DNA of 63,599 bases from an uncultured Selenomonas sp. GTDB taxonomy: Bacteria; Bacillota; Negativicutes; Selenomonadales; Selenomonadaceae. Position 1 is the stretch's first letter. Each line of letters starts with the position of its first letter. The notes beneath the pieces were generated by a model. It did not search any database and was not told where the DNA came from. It saw only the letters and a program-made list of their open reading frames with translations. Of this stretch, positions 1 to 10,054 are shown piece by piece. The position numbers and the translations under genes are program-made. The stretch spans positions 1 to 63,599 of the forward strand of contig CAKPXP010000012.1 in NCBI GenBank assembly GCA_934202005.1. Reading direction: 5' to 3'.

Positions 1-79
1 TACGCCTGCGGTTTGTCTCCTAGAAAGATACAGCGCATCCACGTAAATCCGGAGCACCTCATTTAATCAGCGGTTCCTT
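1..79 (-). repeat. MITE-like palindromic element, partial copy
   Basis: Right-hand part of the element that is complete at 20588-20752 and 35268-35431, cut by the window edge. It ends in the shared terminus (TCAGCGGTTCCTT at about 67-79) and includes the conserved GTTTGTCTCCTAG block near position 10. Reverse orientation relative to the 20.6 kb copy. No transposase is visible, so it would be a non-autonomous element. Confidence 0.75.
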
Positions 80-168
80 CAGCGTGCGAGACGAGAGCCC
101 CCGCCGCGGCGGCTCCCGTGCGCCCTGAGCGGCCACGAAGCCTCGCCGCCGCCCTGTGCTTACGCCTC

Positions 169-197
169 TTGACATTTACCCCCACCTGGTATATAAC
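169..197 (+). promoter_or_regulatory. Sigma70-type promoter of the FeoB-associated/HMA gene
   Basis: TTGACA at 169-174, a 17-nt spacer and TATAAC at 192-197. A strong match, about 34 nt upstream of the start codon at 231. Confidence 0.75.
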
Positions 198-230
198 AAT
201 GGCAGGAAATAAAGGAGGATGATTCTCATT

Positions 231-593
231 ATGGCAAATATCATCGTCGGCCTCATCGTGCTCGCCTGCCTCGCCGTAGCCGCGCGGCACATCTACAAGC
301 TGTTCAAGGGCGAGACGAGCTGCTGCGGCGGCAGCACCGCGCCGAAAGTTCCCGCGAAAAAACTCACCGGCCCCATCGTCGGGGAGAAACTCGTCAAGAT
401 CGACGGCATGACCTGCGCGAACTGCAAGAACCGCGTCGAGCTGCTGCTCGACGGCATCGACGGCGCCGCCGCCAAGGTCAATCTGCACCGGGGCTGCGCG
501 ACGGTCAGGATGACGCGCGACGTCAGCGACGAGGAGATCCGCCGCGCGCTCGCGGGCAGCGGCTACGCGGTGCAGGCCATCGAGCAGGGCTGA
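231..593 (+). CDS. FeoB-associated Cys-rich membrane segment fused to an HMA metal-binding domain
   Basis: Small (120 aa) metal-binding membrane protein. Residues 1-24 form one hydrophobic membrane segment beginning MANIIVGLIVLACLA, followed by a short basic stretch and a CCGG motif at about 31-34; this resembles the FeoB-associated Cys-rich membrane protein family. After a short linker, residues 55-120 form a heavy-metal-associated (HMA) domain with the metal-binding GMTCANC motif at about 63-69. I chose the ATG at 231 because the upstream in-frame ATG at 219 overlaps the Shine-Dalgarno GGAGG (214-218). It has its own promoter and a strong terminator. No feoB or copper ATPase is adjacent in the window. 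The family link suggests iron or copper handling at the inner membrane; the actual metal is not shown. Confidence 0.85.
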   Translation: MANIIVGLIVLACLAVAARHIYKLFKGETSCCGGSTAPKVPAKKLTGPIVGEKLVKIDGMTCANCKNRVELLLDGIDGAAAKVNLHRGCATVRMTRDVSDEEIRRALAGSGYAVQAIEQG

Positions 594-667
594 GCGCACA
601 GGTCACGCGCCACACGCGCCTGCCGTCATAGCGAAGTTTCCAGCATCTCCGCCGGTATACGTCCGCA

Positions 668-720
668 TAGAGAAAAGGCGTCGTCAGATAAGCCTCTCAT
701 CTGACGACGCCTTTTCTCTA
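668..720. terminator. Bidirectional rho-independent terminator
   Basis: Perfect 22-bp inverted repeat (arms 668-689 and 699-720) with a 9-nt loop and A/T-rich outer ends, so it gives a U-tract in both directions. It lies between the convergent HMA gene (+) and the small gene at 763-1020 (-). Confidence 0.92.
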
Positions 721-762
721 TGCTGTCACGGGACGCAACGCCAGCAACCAGGGCGCTGCATC

Positions 763-1020
763 TCAGGCATCTGCCGTATCCTGCTCTTCCTTTTTCTCCC
801 GTGCCAGCGCGAGGATATCCGCCTGGAACTGCTTCCGGTCGCCCGCGATGCGCGCTGCGATCTCCTCGGCGCTGCCCGCCGCCGGCGCTTCTTTTTCCTC
901 CGGCCCCTCGCCCGGCTGATAGACGACGAAGGGCTTCGGCTTCTTCTCCACGACCTCGTTCTGGATCCGTTTCCCGCCGCGAAAGATATGATGTCCCGTC
1001 GGGACAAACTCCTCACTCAT
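763..1020 (-). CDS. Hypothetical protein (85 aa)
   Basis: Not recognised. The ATG at 1020 is preceded by GGGGAGGT at good spacing, which decides the start. The product is soluble and strongly charged: a basic N-terminal third with a VVEKKPKPFVVYQPGEG stretch, then a Glu/Ala-rich helical C-terminus (about residues 40-85) that could form a short coiled coil. No signal peptide, membrane segment or cysteine pair is seen. It lies 110 nt downstream of the YjfB-type gene on the same strand and shares its terminator at 668-720, so co-transcription is possible. A flagellar or motility role would be guilt by association only. Confidence 0.65.
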   Translation of the reverse strand: MSEEFVPTGHHIFRGGKRIQNEVVEKKPKPFVVYQPGEGPEEKEAPAAGSAEEIAARIAGDRKQFQADILALAREKKEEQDTADA

Positions 1021-1129
1021 CGCGCGGCACCTCCCCTCAGATATTCCTCTCGCAGCCTGCGGCTGCCTGCATCTTATAAAAAGACCGTGCGGGACGCATA
1101 TACATCCGCGCACAGCCTCGCTGCGTGTC

Positions 1130-1315
1130 TCACGCCAAGAGATCGACATTCGCCCCGAGGTTCGGGTCGAGGCTCTCCTGCATCTCGTCGAGCAGCTGCC
1201 CAACGTTTTCTGAGGAGCTCTCCATCGCCATCTTGAGGACGGCGACGCCCATGTCCTGCGTCGCGCGCTGCTGACTCATGCCGACGGAGAGCGCCGCAAT
1301 GCTCATCGTATCCAT
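1130..1315 (-). CDS. YjfB-like putative motility protein
   Basis: 61-aa protein matching the YjfB_motility family: N-terminal MDTMSIAALSVGMSQQ, central hydrophobic/methionine-rich helix (VAVLKMAMESS), and the characteristic C-terminal DPNLGANVD. Members are short Firmicutes proteins, often found with flagellar genes, with no defined biochemical role. The start ATG at 1315 follows GGGAGGG at 7 nt. It is upstream of the 85-aa unknown gene on the same strand. No flagellar gene is present in the window. Confidence 0.85.
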   Translation of the reverse strand: MDTMSIAALSVGMSQQRATQDMGVAVLKMAMESSSENVGQLLDEMQESLDPNLGANVDLLA

Positions 1316-1355
1316 ACCATTCCCTCCCTGGAATCTTCTTCGCTATTTCGTTGGT

Positions 1356-2276
1356 TCAATTATACCGCATTTCGCAGGCTTCGTGAAGGTCTGCGCGCGA
1401 TTTCTTCCGCGGCGCGGGCACGCGGTTGCCGACGAGGATGCCCCCGAAGATCAGCGCGATGCCGAGCCACGCGAGCGGTGAGACCGCCTCGCCGAGCACG
1501 AAATGCGCGGAGAGCATGGCGATGACGAGCTCCGAGGTCGTGAGGATGCCGGCGAGCCCGAGGCCCGTATGCGGGATGCCGATGGCGAAGAGGAGCGGCG
1601 GCAGCGTCACGCCGAGCAGGCCGAGCGGCAGACCGTAGGGTAGCACCGCGAGAAAGGCGTCCGCGCTCGTGAGGAACGTCGGCGGCAGCGCCGTGAACAC
1701 GACAGCCGCGCCGCCGCAGGCCATGACAGCCGCCTTGCACACGGGCGGCACCTCGCGCGTCACCGTGCCACTCACGAGCAGCACGATGGCATAGCTGAGC
1801 GCGGCGAGCAGGCCGAGCACGACGCCCCGCACATCCGCCGTGACGGGCGCGCCCGTGAGCACGCCGCTCGCGAGCAGCGATCCCGGCAGCAGCAGGACGA
1901 GCGCGGCGAGCTTCTGCCGCGCCGGCCACGCGCGGCGCAGGACCCCCTCGAGCACGAGCGCGATCACGATGTACTGGAAGAGCAGCACGACCGCGAGCGA
2001 GGCGGAGACCGACACGAGCGCGTGGTAGTAAAAGAGCGTCGTGCCGCCCGTCGGCACACCCGCCGCGAGCATCACGAGCACCTGCCGCGCCGTCAGCTGC
2101 CGCGGCCGCGCGCGCCACGCGGGGATCAGCAAAAGCAGCAACCCGAAGAAGAACTGTCCGCTCGACACGCCGCTCCTGTCGATACCCGCCGCGTAGGCCA
2201 GCTTGACGATGGTCGAAAGAATCCCATAACATGCCCCGCCGAGAAAAACGAGCAATGGATAACGATACCTTGACAA
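1356..2276 (-). CDS. EamA/DMT-family transporter
   Basis: 306-aa inner-membrane protein with about ten hydrophobic segments arranged as two EamA repeats of about 140 aa, the usual size and layout for drug/metabolite transporter exporters. The second half contains the typical GLGLAGILTTSELVIAML and GEAVSPLAWLGIALIFGGI motifs, and the C-terminus ends in a basic cytosolic tail. The start is a TTG at 2276 preceded by a GGAGGGAG-type ribosome site. Members export amino acids, nucleotides or drugs; nothing here identifies the substrate. It stands alone, with R1 repeat DNA directly upstream. Confidence 0.9.
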   Translation of the reverse strand: MSRYRYPLLVFLGGACYGILSTIVKLAYAAGIDRSGVSSGQFFFGLLLLLIPAWRARPRQLTARQVLVMLAAGVPTGGTTLFYYHALVSVSASLAVVLLFQYIVIALVLEGVLRRAWPARQKLAALVLLLPGSLLASGVLTGAPVTADVRGVVLGLLAALSYAIVLLVSGTVTREVPPVCKAAVMACGGAAVVFTALPPTFLTSADAFLAVLPYGLPLGLLGVTLPPLLFAIGIPHTGLGLAGILTTSELVIAMLSAHFVLGEAVSPLAWLGIALIFGGILVGNRVPAPRKKSRADLHEACEMRYN

Positions 2277-2314
2277 ATGACTCCCTCCCTGATGCGCCAG
2301 CGCGGCGCAAACAC

Positions 2315-2427
2315 AAAGCTACATGCACAAACGTCCGCTTTGTGGACATTGTGCGCCCGCCCTTACAGTAAATCCAGCCAATCGCGCTGCGCCTGCGGCT
2401 TGCGTTCCTGGGGATTTACATAATAAA
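2315..2427 (+). repeat. R1 dispersed repeat, copy 1 (full length)
   Basis: About 113 bp in two modules. The left module is a hairpin: GCACAAACGTCC pairs with GGACATTGTGC around a 6-nt centre. The right module is bounded by GTAAATCC and GGATTTAC. The right end abuts the terminator at 2427-2460. Confidence 0.9.
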
Positions 2428-2460
2428 ACGCCACACAGCCCTCATGAGTGCTGTGTGGCG
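2427..2460 (-). terminator. Terminator of the lepA-hemW operon
   Basis: Perfect 11-bp stem CGCCACACAGC (2429-2439) with 2450-2460. On the minus strand it is followed by TTTTATTA, part of which is supplied by the end of R1. It lies about 185 nt beyond the hemW stop codon. Confidence 0.8.
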
Positions 2461-2643
2461 AAACGGTCTGAACGACTAGACAGAAAAATCCACATCCACG
2501 AAAGCGCCGGGAACGGCGCGGCGACGCGCAAGGCCTTGAAATCCTCAGCGCTTTTCGATCTCCAATCTCGTGGTTTTCTATGAAATTGCCTGTTTATCGT
2601 AACAGAGCAGCGCCCTCCTTGTCAAGGAAACAAGCCGCTCCCC

Positions 2644-3825
2644 TCACTCATCGAGCAGGAACGCCTCGAACACCCAGTTGCCGTACTTCATGCCGAGCGG
2701 CGTGAGGCGTACGCCCTGCGCGTCCTCCTCGAGAAAGCCGCGCGCGAGCATGCGCGCGATCGCGTCCGCGTAGACGCTCGCGAGCTCGCAGCCGAACCGC
2801 GCGGCGAACCGCGCGCGGTCGATGCCTCGCGCCGTGCGCAGCGCGAGGAACGCGAACTCCTCCATCGAGGTCGCGCGCGTCAGAGGCTCCTCCTCGCGGC
2901 GCGCGCGACCGCTCTCGCGCAGGGCCGCGAGATATTCCTCGATGCCGCGCGGGTTCTCGTAGCGCTGACCATCGAGATACGAGTGCGCCGCCGCGCCGAC
3001 GCCGAGGTAGGGCACGTCCTGCCAATAGCCGAGATTGTGGCGGCTCTCGAAACCTGGCCGCGCGAAATTCGATATCTCATAGCGCGCGTAGCCAGCCACG
3101 GGGAGCGCCGTCGTCATGTAGTCGTACATGGCCTCGCTCTCCTCATCGGACGGCAGCGCGAGCCGCCCCGCCGCCTGCGCCCGCGCGAACGCCGTGCCCT
3201 CCTCGACCTGCAGGCCGTAGATGGAGATATGCTGCGGCGCGAGCGCGAGCGCCTGCTGCACGCTCATCTCGAGCCCCGCGAGCTTCTGCCCCGGCAGGCC
3301 GTACATGAGGTCGAGGCTGAGATTCCGGAAGCCCGCCGCGCGCGCCTGCCGCACCGCCGCGCGCGCCTGCGCCGCCGTATGGATGCGTCCGATGCGCCGG
3401 AGCAGCGCGTCGTCGAACGTCTGCACGCCGAGCGACAGCCGGTTCACCCCGCCCGCGCGCAGGAGCGAGAGGTACGCGGCGTCCACCGTGCCGGGATTGC
3501 ACTCGCAGGTGAACTCGAGCGCGTCGGGGGCAGCAGCGAGGAACTCCCGCAGCCCGGCAAGCAGCCGCTCCATCAGCGCAGGCGGCAGCGCCGTCGGCGT
3601 GCCGCCGCCGAGGTAGACCGTGCGCGGCGGCCCCCATGCCGCGCGGAGCGGCGCGCCCTCGCGCGCGAGTTCTCCGAGCAGCGCCTCGACGTACACCGCC
3701 ATGCGCCCCTCCTGGCCCGCGTACGATGGGAAGTCGCAGTAAAAGCATTTTTGCCGGCAGAACGGCAGATGGACGTAGAGCCCCCAGCGGCGCGCGCCAT
3801 CCGCCGCTGCCTTTCCCGCGGCCAT
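2644..3825 (-). CDS. hemW: Radical SAM family heme chaperone HemW
   Basis: 393-aa radical-SAM protein. The [4Fe-4S]-binding CxxxCxxC motif appears as FCRQKCFYCDF within LYVHLPFCRQKCFYCDF near residue 20, followed by the YLGGGTPT SAM-binding motif at about residue 70, GVQTFD, and a C-terminal HemN-type domain. Length and motifs fit HemW, which inserts heme into respiratory enzymes, rather than longer HemN. An in-frame TTG at 3840 overlaps lepA; the ATG at 3825, preceded by GAGG at 6 nt and 8 nt past the lepA stop, is the more likely start. The downstream position behind lepA is the common Firmicutes arrangement. Confidence 0.93.
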   Translation of the reverse strand: MAAGKAAADGARRWGLYVHLPFCRQKCFYCDFPSYAGQEGRMAVYVEALLGELAREGAPLRAAWGPPRTVYLGGGTPTALPPALMERLLAGLREFLAAAPDALEFTCECNPGTVDAAYLSLLRAGGVNRLSLGVQTFDDALLRRIGRIHTAAQARAAVRQARAAGFRNLSLDLMYGLPGQKLAGLEMSVQQALALAPQHISIYGLQVEEGTAFARAQAAGRLALPSDEESEAMYDYMTTALPVAGYARYEISNFARPGFESRHNLGYWQDVPYLGVGAAAHSYLDGQRYENPRGIEEYLAALRESGRARREEEPLTRATSMEEFAFLALRTARGIDRARFAARFGCELASVYADAIARMLARGFLEEDAQGVRLTPLGMKYGNWVFEAFLLDE

Positions 3826-3832
3826 GTCCGCC

Positions 3833-5629
<1,797 letters not shown>

Positions 5630-5738
5630 ATTTCCTCTCCTCAAAATCCTGCGGCTCCCCGCGGGATGCAGCTTGCTGTCTTCCGTGTCCGGCGGCGCAG
5701 CCGCCGTACCGCCGCGCCGCCCTGGAAAAATTTCTTCC

Positions 5739-5768
5739 ATTATATCATCCCTGCCGCGCCCGTGGCAA
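5739..5768 (-). promoter_or_regulatory. lepA-hemW promoter
   Basis: Minus strand: TTGCCA (5763-5768), 18-nt spacer, TATAAT (5739-5744) with an extended TGA just upstream. About 110 nt upstream of the lepA start. Confidence 0.7.
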
Positions 5769-5845
5769 GAAAGCCGCGGCCGTGCGTCCCCCGCCGCGCT
5801 CCCTGCGCCGCGCCCGCGAAAATCGCGCTCGGTGAGAAATAAAGG

Positions 5846-5874
5846 TTGCTTTTTCCCCGGCGGCATGCTATCAT
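5846..5874 (+). promoter_or_regulatory. rpsT promoter
   Basis: TTGCTT at 5846-5851, 17-nt spacer, TATCAT at 5869-5874. Just upstream of the strong rpsT Shine-Dalgarno AAGGGGGTGA (5897-5906). Confidence 0.65.
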
Positions 5875-5911
5875 ATTCTAGTATTGTACGAAAGATAAGG
5901 GGGTGAATTAC

Positions 5912-6178
5912 TTGCCGAACATCAAAGCTTCGATCCTTAGTGTGAAATCCGACGCAAAGCGCCACGCAAAGAATGCTGCTGAGAAGTCCCGTGTCCGCAC
6001 GGCTTCCCGCCGCGTCCTCGATGCCGTTGAGGCTGGAAACGCTGATGAAGCGAAATCCCTCCTTACGCTCGCTTGCAAGACGATCGACCAGGCGGCTGCG
6101 AACCACGTATACCACAAGAACTGCGCGGCCCGCAAGAAGTCCCGTCTGGCCCGCAAGGTCAACGCACTTGCCAAATAA
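5912..6178 (+). CDS. rpsT: 30S ribosomal protein S20
   Basis: 88-aa S20. It begins (M)[16 protein letters not shown], is basic and helical throughout, and ends [14 protein letters not shown], as the family does. S20 binds the 16S rRNA 5' domain early in 30S assembly. The in-frame GTG at 5903 lies inside the Shine-Dalgarno, so the TTG at 5912, 5 nt after AAGGGGGTGA, is the start; rare start codons are common in rpsT and contribute to its autogenous control in other bacteria. Monocistronic, divergent from lepA, with its own promoter and terminator. Confidence 0.96.
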   Translation: MPNIKASILSVKSDAKRHAKNAAEKSRVRTASRRVLDAVEAGNADEAKSLLTLACKTIDQAAANHVYHKNCAARKKSRLARKVNALAK

Positions 6179-6222
6179 TCTTTGCGATAAGATACGGAAA
6201 GGGATGCCCCGGCATCCTTCAC

Positions 6223-6246
6223 GCCTCCCTTCGGGGAGGCTTTTTT
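6223..6246 (+). terminator. rpsT terminator
   Basis: GCCTCCC stem (6223-6229) with a TTCG tetraloop and GGGAGGC, then TTTTTT. Confidence 0.92.
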
Positions 6247-6316
6247 CGTGCGCGCACTCTGGCGCGACCGCGCTGCTGCGCTGTAAAATCTCCTCCCCAT
6301 TCGCCGTGAAATCCGC

Positions 6317-6322
6317 TATAAT
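6317..6322 (+). promoter_or_regulatory. Candidate -10 of the hydrogenase operon
   Basis: TATAAT at 6317-6322, about 100 nt before the first gene. No good -35 hexamer is seen 16-18 nt upstream, so an activator may be needed or the true promoter may differ. Confidence 0.4.
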
Positions 6323-6421
6323 AGACATATATCCTATTTATGCATCCATAGCCGGTCCCGCGTCGCGCGGCTGACAGCCAGGTATCCGGCCCGGCATCCG
6401 TCTTTGATTGGAGGTATTGCC

Positions 6422-6916
6422 ATGATTTCTCCCCATGAGCAGCCGCTCACCGCGGAGCTGCAGGCGAAAATCGACCTCGTGCTCGAGTCGCACGACTACG
6501 ACCCGACGCAGATCGTCGGCATCCTGCTCGAGGTGCAGGAGCTCGAGCCGCTGCACTACGTCCCGCAGCCCGTCGCCTACTATATCGCACAGAAGCTCTC
6601 GATGCGCGTGACGAACATCTACGACATCCTTTGCTTCTACGACCAGCTCTCCGACCAGCCGCGCGCCCGCTACCCCATCCAGGTCTGCGGCTCCATCGCC
6701 TGCCGTGTCAACGCGAGCGAGCAGCTCGCCGATACGCTGAAGCGCCTGCTCGGCATCGATTACGGCGAGACGACGTACGACGGCCGCTTCACGCTCGAGC
6801 GCATCACCTGCTTCGGCGCCTGCGACCGCGCGCCCGCCGTGCGCATCAACGGCCACGTCTACGACCATCTCGACTCGGAGGAGAAGATCCGCGCGCTCCT
6901 CGCGAGCCTCGACTAA
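6422..6916 (+). CDS. NuoE/HydC-like [2Fe-2S] subunit of [FeFe] hydrogenase
   Basis: 164-aa thioredoxin-fold [2Fe-2S] protein. An N-terminal helical bundle (residues 1-78) is followed by the thioredoxin-like domain with ligands Cys89, Cys94, Cys130 and Cys134 (VCGSIAC and CFGAC). In multimeric hydrogenases and complex I this subunit carries an off-path cluster next to the flavin subunit. The ATG at 6422 sits 7 nt after GGAGG (6410-6414). The next gene begins 12 nt downstream, so the operon is tight. The context makes it the HydC-type subunit of an NAD(P)H-linked, possibly electron-bifurcating, hydrogenase rather than respiratory complex I. Confidence 0.9.
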   Translation: MISPHEQPLTAELQAKIDLVLESHDYDPTQIVGILLEVQELEPLHYVPQPVAYYIAQKLSMRVTNIYDILCFYDQLSDQPRARYPIQVCGSIACRVNASEQLADTLKRLLGIDYGETTYDGRFTLERITCFGACDRAPAVRINGHVYDHLDSEEKIRALLASLD

Positions 6917-6928
6917 GGAGGCACTTCC

Positions 6929-8185
6929 ATGCAAGCATGCAAATTCCTCACGGCGAACTTCGGCCGCTACGACACCTCCTCCATCGGCTCCTACATGAAC
7001 ATCGGCGGCTTCACGGCGCTCCGCAAGGCCGTCACGATGGACGGCGAGGACATCGCCGCCCTCATCGCCGCAAGCAAGGTCAAGGGCCGCGGCGGCGCCG
7101 CCTACGACATGGGGCGCAAGTGGTCGCAGGCCCGCGCCGTCAAGGGCGAGAACAAGGTCATCATCTGCAACGCCGACGAGGGCGAGACGACGACATTCAA
7201 GGACCGCGAGCTCATCCGCCAGGATCCCTTCAACCTCATCGAGGCGATGATCATCGCGGGCTACGTCATGGGCGCGACGGACGGCTACATCTACATGCGC
7301 GCCGAGTACGCCTGCTTCCGCCCGCTGCTCCAGAACGCCATCCGCCAGGCGAAAAGCTACGGCTTCCTCGGCACGAACATCCTCGGCCGCGGCTTCGACT
7401 TCCGCCTGCATCTCTACTCCGGCGCGGGCGCCTACGTCTGCGGCGAGGGCACGGCGCTCATCCGCTCCATCGAGGGCAAGGCGGGCCGCCCGCGCATGAA
7501 ACCGCCGTTCATCAAGGTCAGCGGCCTTTTCGCGCGCCCGACCTGCCTCAACAACGTCGAGAGCCTCTCCCTCGTGCCGCATCTCCTGCTCGACACGGAG
7601 AAACGCTACGCCTCGCTCGGCACTGAGGAGTCGCGCGGCACGAAGATGGTGAGCGTCGCGGGCAACGTCAACCACCCGGGCGCTTTTGAGATCCCCTTCG
7701 GCACGAAGCTCCGCGACATCATCGCGCTCGCGGGCGGCGTGCAGGGCGGCCGCCGCATCTCCCTCTTGCAGCTCGGCGGCGCCTCCGGCAAGGTGCAGGC
7801 GGGCACGGACGAGGTGCTCGATACGCCCTACACCTACGAGGATCTCGCCGCCATCGGCCTCACGGTCGGCTCCGGCGGCATCCTCGTCATCGACGAGCGC
7901 ACGAGCGTCATCGACTTTTTGCGCATGAACCAGGAATTTTTCTCCGAGGAATGCTGCGGCCAGTGCACGCCCTGCCGCGAGGGCAACGTGCACATCGCGC
8001 TCTTCCTCGAAAAGCTCAAGGCGGGCACCATCACGGCGGAGGAGATCGGCCTCATGGGCGGCATCGCCGAGGTCATGAGCCGCTCGTCGCTCTGCGGGCT
8101 CGGCGAGACCGCGCAAAACAGCCTGCTCTCCGCCATGCACGTTTTCCCAGAAGTCTTCACCGCAGGAGGTGCGCATCATGAGTGA
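6929..8185 (+). CDS. NuoF/HydB-like flavin subunit of [FeFe] hydrogenase
   Basis: 418-aa flavoprotein homologous to the NuoF core. FMN-binding glycine loop GRGGAAYDMGRKW (residues 53-65), NADEGETTTFKDRE (81-94), the NAD-loop region SGAGAYVCGEGTALIRSIEG (164-183), an SLBB domain at about 235-300, and the [4Fe-4S] motif CGQCTPC with Cys343, 346, 349 and 389. It lacks the N-terminal thioredoxin domain and C-terminal ferredoxin domain of larger HydB proteins; the thioredoxin part is supplied by the preceding gene. Several normally invariant residues differ (see findings). The 3' end overlaps the hydA start by 8 nt, indicating translational coupling. Confidence 0.9.
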   Translation: MQACKFLTANFGRYDTSSIGSYMNIGGFTALRKAVTMDGEDIAALIAASKVKGRGGAAYDMGRKWSQARAVKGENKVIICNADEGETTTFKDRELIRQDPFNLIEAMIIAGYVMGATDGYIYMRAEYACFRPLLQNAIRQAKSYGFLGTNILGRGFDFRLHLYSGAGAYVCGEGTALIRSIEGKAGRPRMKPPFIKVSGLFARPTCLNNVESLSLVPHLLLDTEKRYASLGTEESRGTKMVSVAGNVNHPGAFEIPFGTKLRDIIALAGGVQGGRRISLLQLGGASGKVQAGTDEVLDTPYTYEDLAAIGLTVGSGGILVIDERTSVIDFLRMNQEFFSEECCGQCTPCREGNVHIALFLEKLKAGTITAEEIGLMGGIAEVMSRSSLCGLGETAQNSLLSAMHVFPEVFTAGGAHHE

Positions 8186-9926
8186 ATCATCGGCCGAGCT
8201 CGTCCATCTGACCATCAACCACATCCCCGTCGCCGTGCCGAAGGGCACGAAGATCATGCAGGCGGCGGCGAAAATCCACATCGACATCCCGCACCTCTGC
8301 TACCATGAGGATCAGCGCATCAAGGCGCACTGCCGCCTCTGCTCCGTCGAGGTCACAGGGCGCCGCCGCCTCTACGCGGCCTGCTCGACCGAGTGCTGGG
8401 AGGGCATGGAGGTGCACACGGACACGCCGATCGTGCGCAATACCCAGATCGCCATCCTCCAGCTCATGCTCGCGAACCACAACCGCGACTGCCTGAGCTG
8501 CCCGCGCAACCAGAACTGCGACCTCCAGCATCTCGTGAGCCGGTTCAACATCCTGCGCTCCCCGCTGCCCTCCGTCGTCCGCGACACGCAGCGCATCGTC
8601 ACGAACCCCGCCATCGTGCGCGACCCGAGCAAGTGCATCCGCTGCGGCCGCTGCATCCGCGCCTGCAAGGACGTGCAGGGCATCGCGGCGCTGACCTACG
8701 CGCACAGGAGCAGCGACATCGTCGTCACGACGGCCTACGACAAGCCCATGGAGGCGACGGACTGCGTGCTCTGCGGCCAGTGCACTCTCGTCTGCCCGAC
8801 GGGCGCCATCGTCGAGCGCGACGCGACGCAGCGCGTGCTGCGCGCGCTCCAGGATAAATCGAAGCACGTCATCGTCCAGGTCGCGCCCGCCGTGCGCGTC
8901 GCGCTCGGCGACGCCTTCGGCCTCGGCGCGGGCGCAATCGCGACGGGCCAGATGGTCACGGCGCTCAAGCTCCTCGGCTTCGACAAGGTCTTCGACACGA
9001 ATTTCGGCGCCGACCTCACGATCATGGAGGAGGGCTACGAGTTCCTCGACCGCCTGCAACACGGCGGCGTCCTGCCCATGCTCACCTCCTGCTGTCCGGC
9101 CTGGGTGACCTACATGGAAAAGGAGTACGGCAGCTCCCTCGCCCACCTCTCGAGCGCGAAATCCCCGATGGGCATGTTCGGCGCCGTCGCCAAGACCTAC
9201 TACGCAGAAAAGGCGGACATCCCCGCCAAGGACATCGTGACCGTCGCCATCATGCCCTGCACGGCGAAAAAGGCCGAGGCTCAGCGCCCCGGCCTCGGCC
9301 GCGGCGGCCAGCCTGACATCGACTACGTCCTCACGACGCGCGAGCTCATCAAGCTCATCAAATACGTCGGCCTCACCTTCCGCGACCTGCCGGAGAGCCC
9401 GTTCGACAGCCCGCTCGGCGAGGCGACGGGCGCGGGCGCCATCTTCGGCGCGACGGGCGGCGTCATGGAGGCCGCGCTGCGCACCGTCGTCGAGAAGGCC
9501 ACGGGCAAACCGCTCGACGCCATCGAGTTCACCGCTGTGCGCGGCCTGGAGGGCATCCGCGAGGCGAGCCTCGACATCGCGGGCCGCACCGTCCGCGTCG
9601 CCGTCTGCCATACGCTGAAGAACGCCGCGAAGCTCATGGTCGCCGTCAGGAGCGGCACGAGTCCCTACGACTTCATCGAGGTCATGGCCTGCCCCGGCGG
9701 CTGCGCGGGCGGCGGCGGCCAGCCCATCGGCACCACGCGCGCCGTCACCGCGCGGCGCATCGCCTCCCTCTACGAGATCGACCGCAGCCTGCCGCACAGG
9801 AAGTCGCACGAGAACCCCGAGATCCAGAAGCTCTACGCGGACGCCCTCGACGCCCCGCTGAGTCCCAGGGCGCACGACCTCCTGCACACGACCTACCAGG
9901 CAGTCCCGCCCGCCTATACCTTCTGA
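8178..9926 (+). CDS. hydA: [FeFe] hydrogenase catalytic subunit
   Basis: 582-aa [FeFe] hydrogenase that reversibly reduces protons to H2. Domains: plant-type [2Fe-2S] domain (Cys41, 52, 55, 69), His-Cys3 [4Fe-4S] motif around HNRDCLSCPRNQNC (101-114), two [4Fe-4S] motifs CIRCGRCIRAC (153-163) and CVLCGQCTLVC (196-206), then the H-cluster domain with L1 TSCCPAW (303-309), L2 MPCTAKKAE (359-367) and L3 ACPGGCAGGGGQP (504-516), then a small-subunit-like tail. All H-cluster cysteines are intact. The ATG at 8178 lies 8 nt after AGGAGG (8164-8169). With the NuoE and NuoF partners it should couple H2 to pyridine nucleotides. The hydEFG maturases are not in the window. Confidence 0.95.
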   Translation: MSESSAELVHLTINHIPVAVPKGTKIMQAAAKIHIDIPHLCYHEDQRIKAHCRLCSVEVTGRRRLYAACSTECWEGMEVHTDTPIVRNTQIAILQLMLANHNRDCLSCPRNQNCDLQHLVSRFNILRSPLPSVVRDTQRIVTNPAIVRDPSKCIRCGRCIRACKDVQGIAALTYAHRSSDIVVTTAYDKPMEATDCVLCGQCTLVCPTGAIVERDATQRVLRALQDKSKHVIVQVAPAVRVALGDAFGLGAGAIATGQMVTALKLLGFDKVFDTNFGADLTIMEEGYEFLDRLQHGGVLPMLTSCCPAWVTYMEKEYGSSLAHLSSAKSPMGMFGAVAKTYYAEKADIPAKDIVTVAIMPCTAKKAEAQRPGLGRGGQPDIDYVLTTRELIKLIKYVGLTFRDLPESPFDSPLGEATGAGAIFGATGGVMEAALRTVVEKATGKPLDAIEFTAVRGLEGIREASLDIAGRTVRVAVCHTLKNAAKLMVAVRSGTSPYDFIEVMACPGGCAGGGGQPIGTTRAVTARRIASLYEIDRSLPHRKSHENPEIQKLYADALDAPLSPRAHDLLHTTYQAVPPAYTF

Positions 9927-10054
9927 GCCATAGCGGAGCGCCTGCCATCCGGCGTCCGGTATGCCTCCCGCACGCAGCAGCCGCGCAGGAAGCAACAGCA
10001 CGCGCAGCGACCGCACACGGAAACGCGGCATCATGCAACAATACCTCCATGCAA

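Noticed and set aside
63..599. 178-codon minus-strand frame
   Set aside because: It is antisense to the HMA gene, which has a promoter, ribosome site and conserved motif; the frame begins inside a MITE.
6422..9926. Part of respiratory complex I
   Set aside because: The third gene is a complete [FeFe] hydrogenase with all H-cluster motifs, and no other nuo genes are present.
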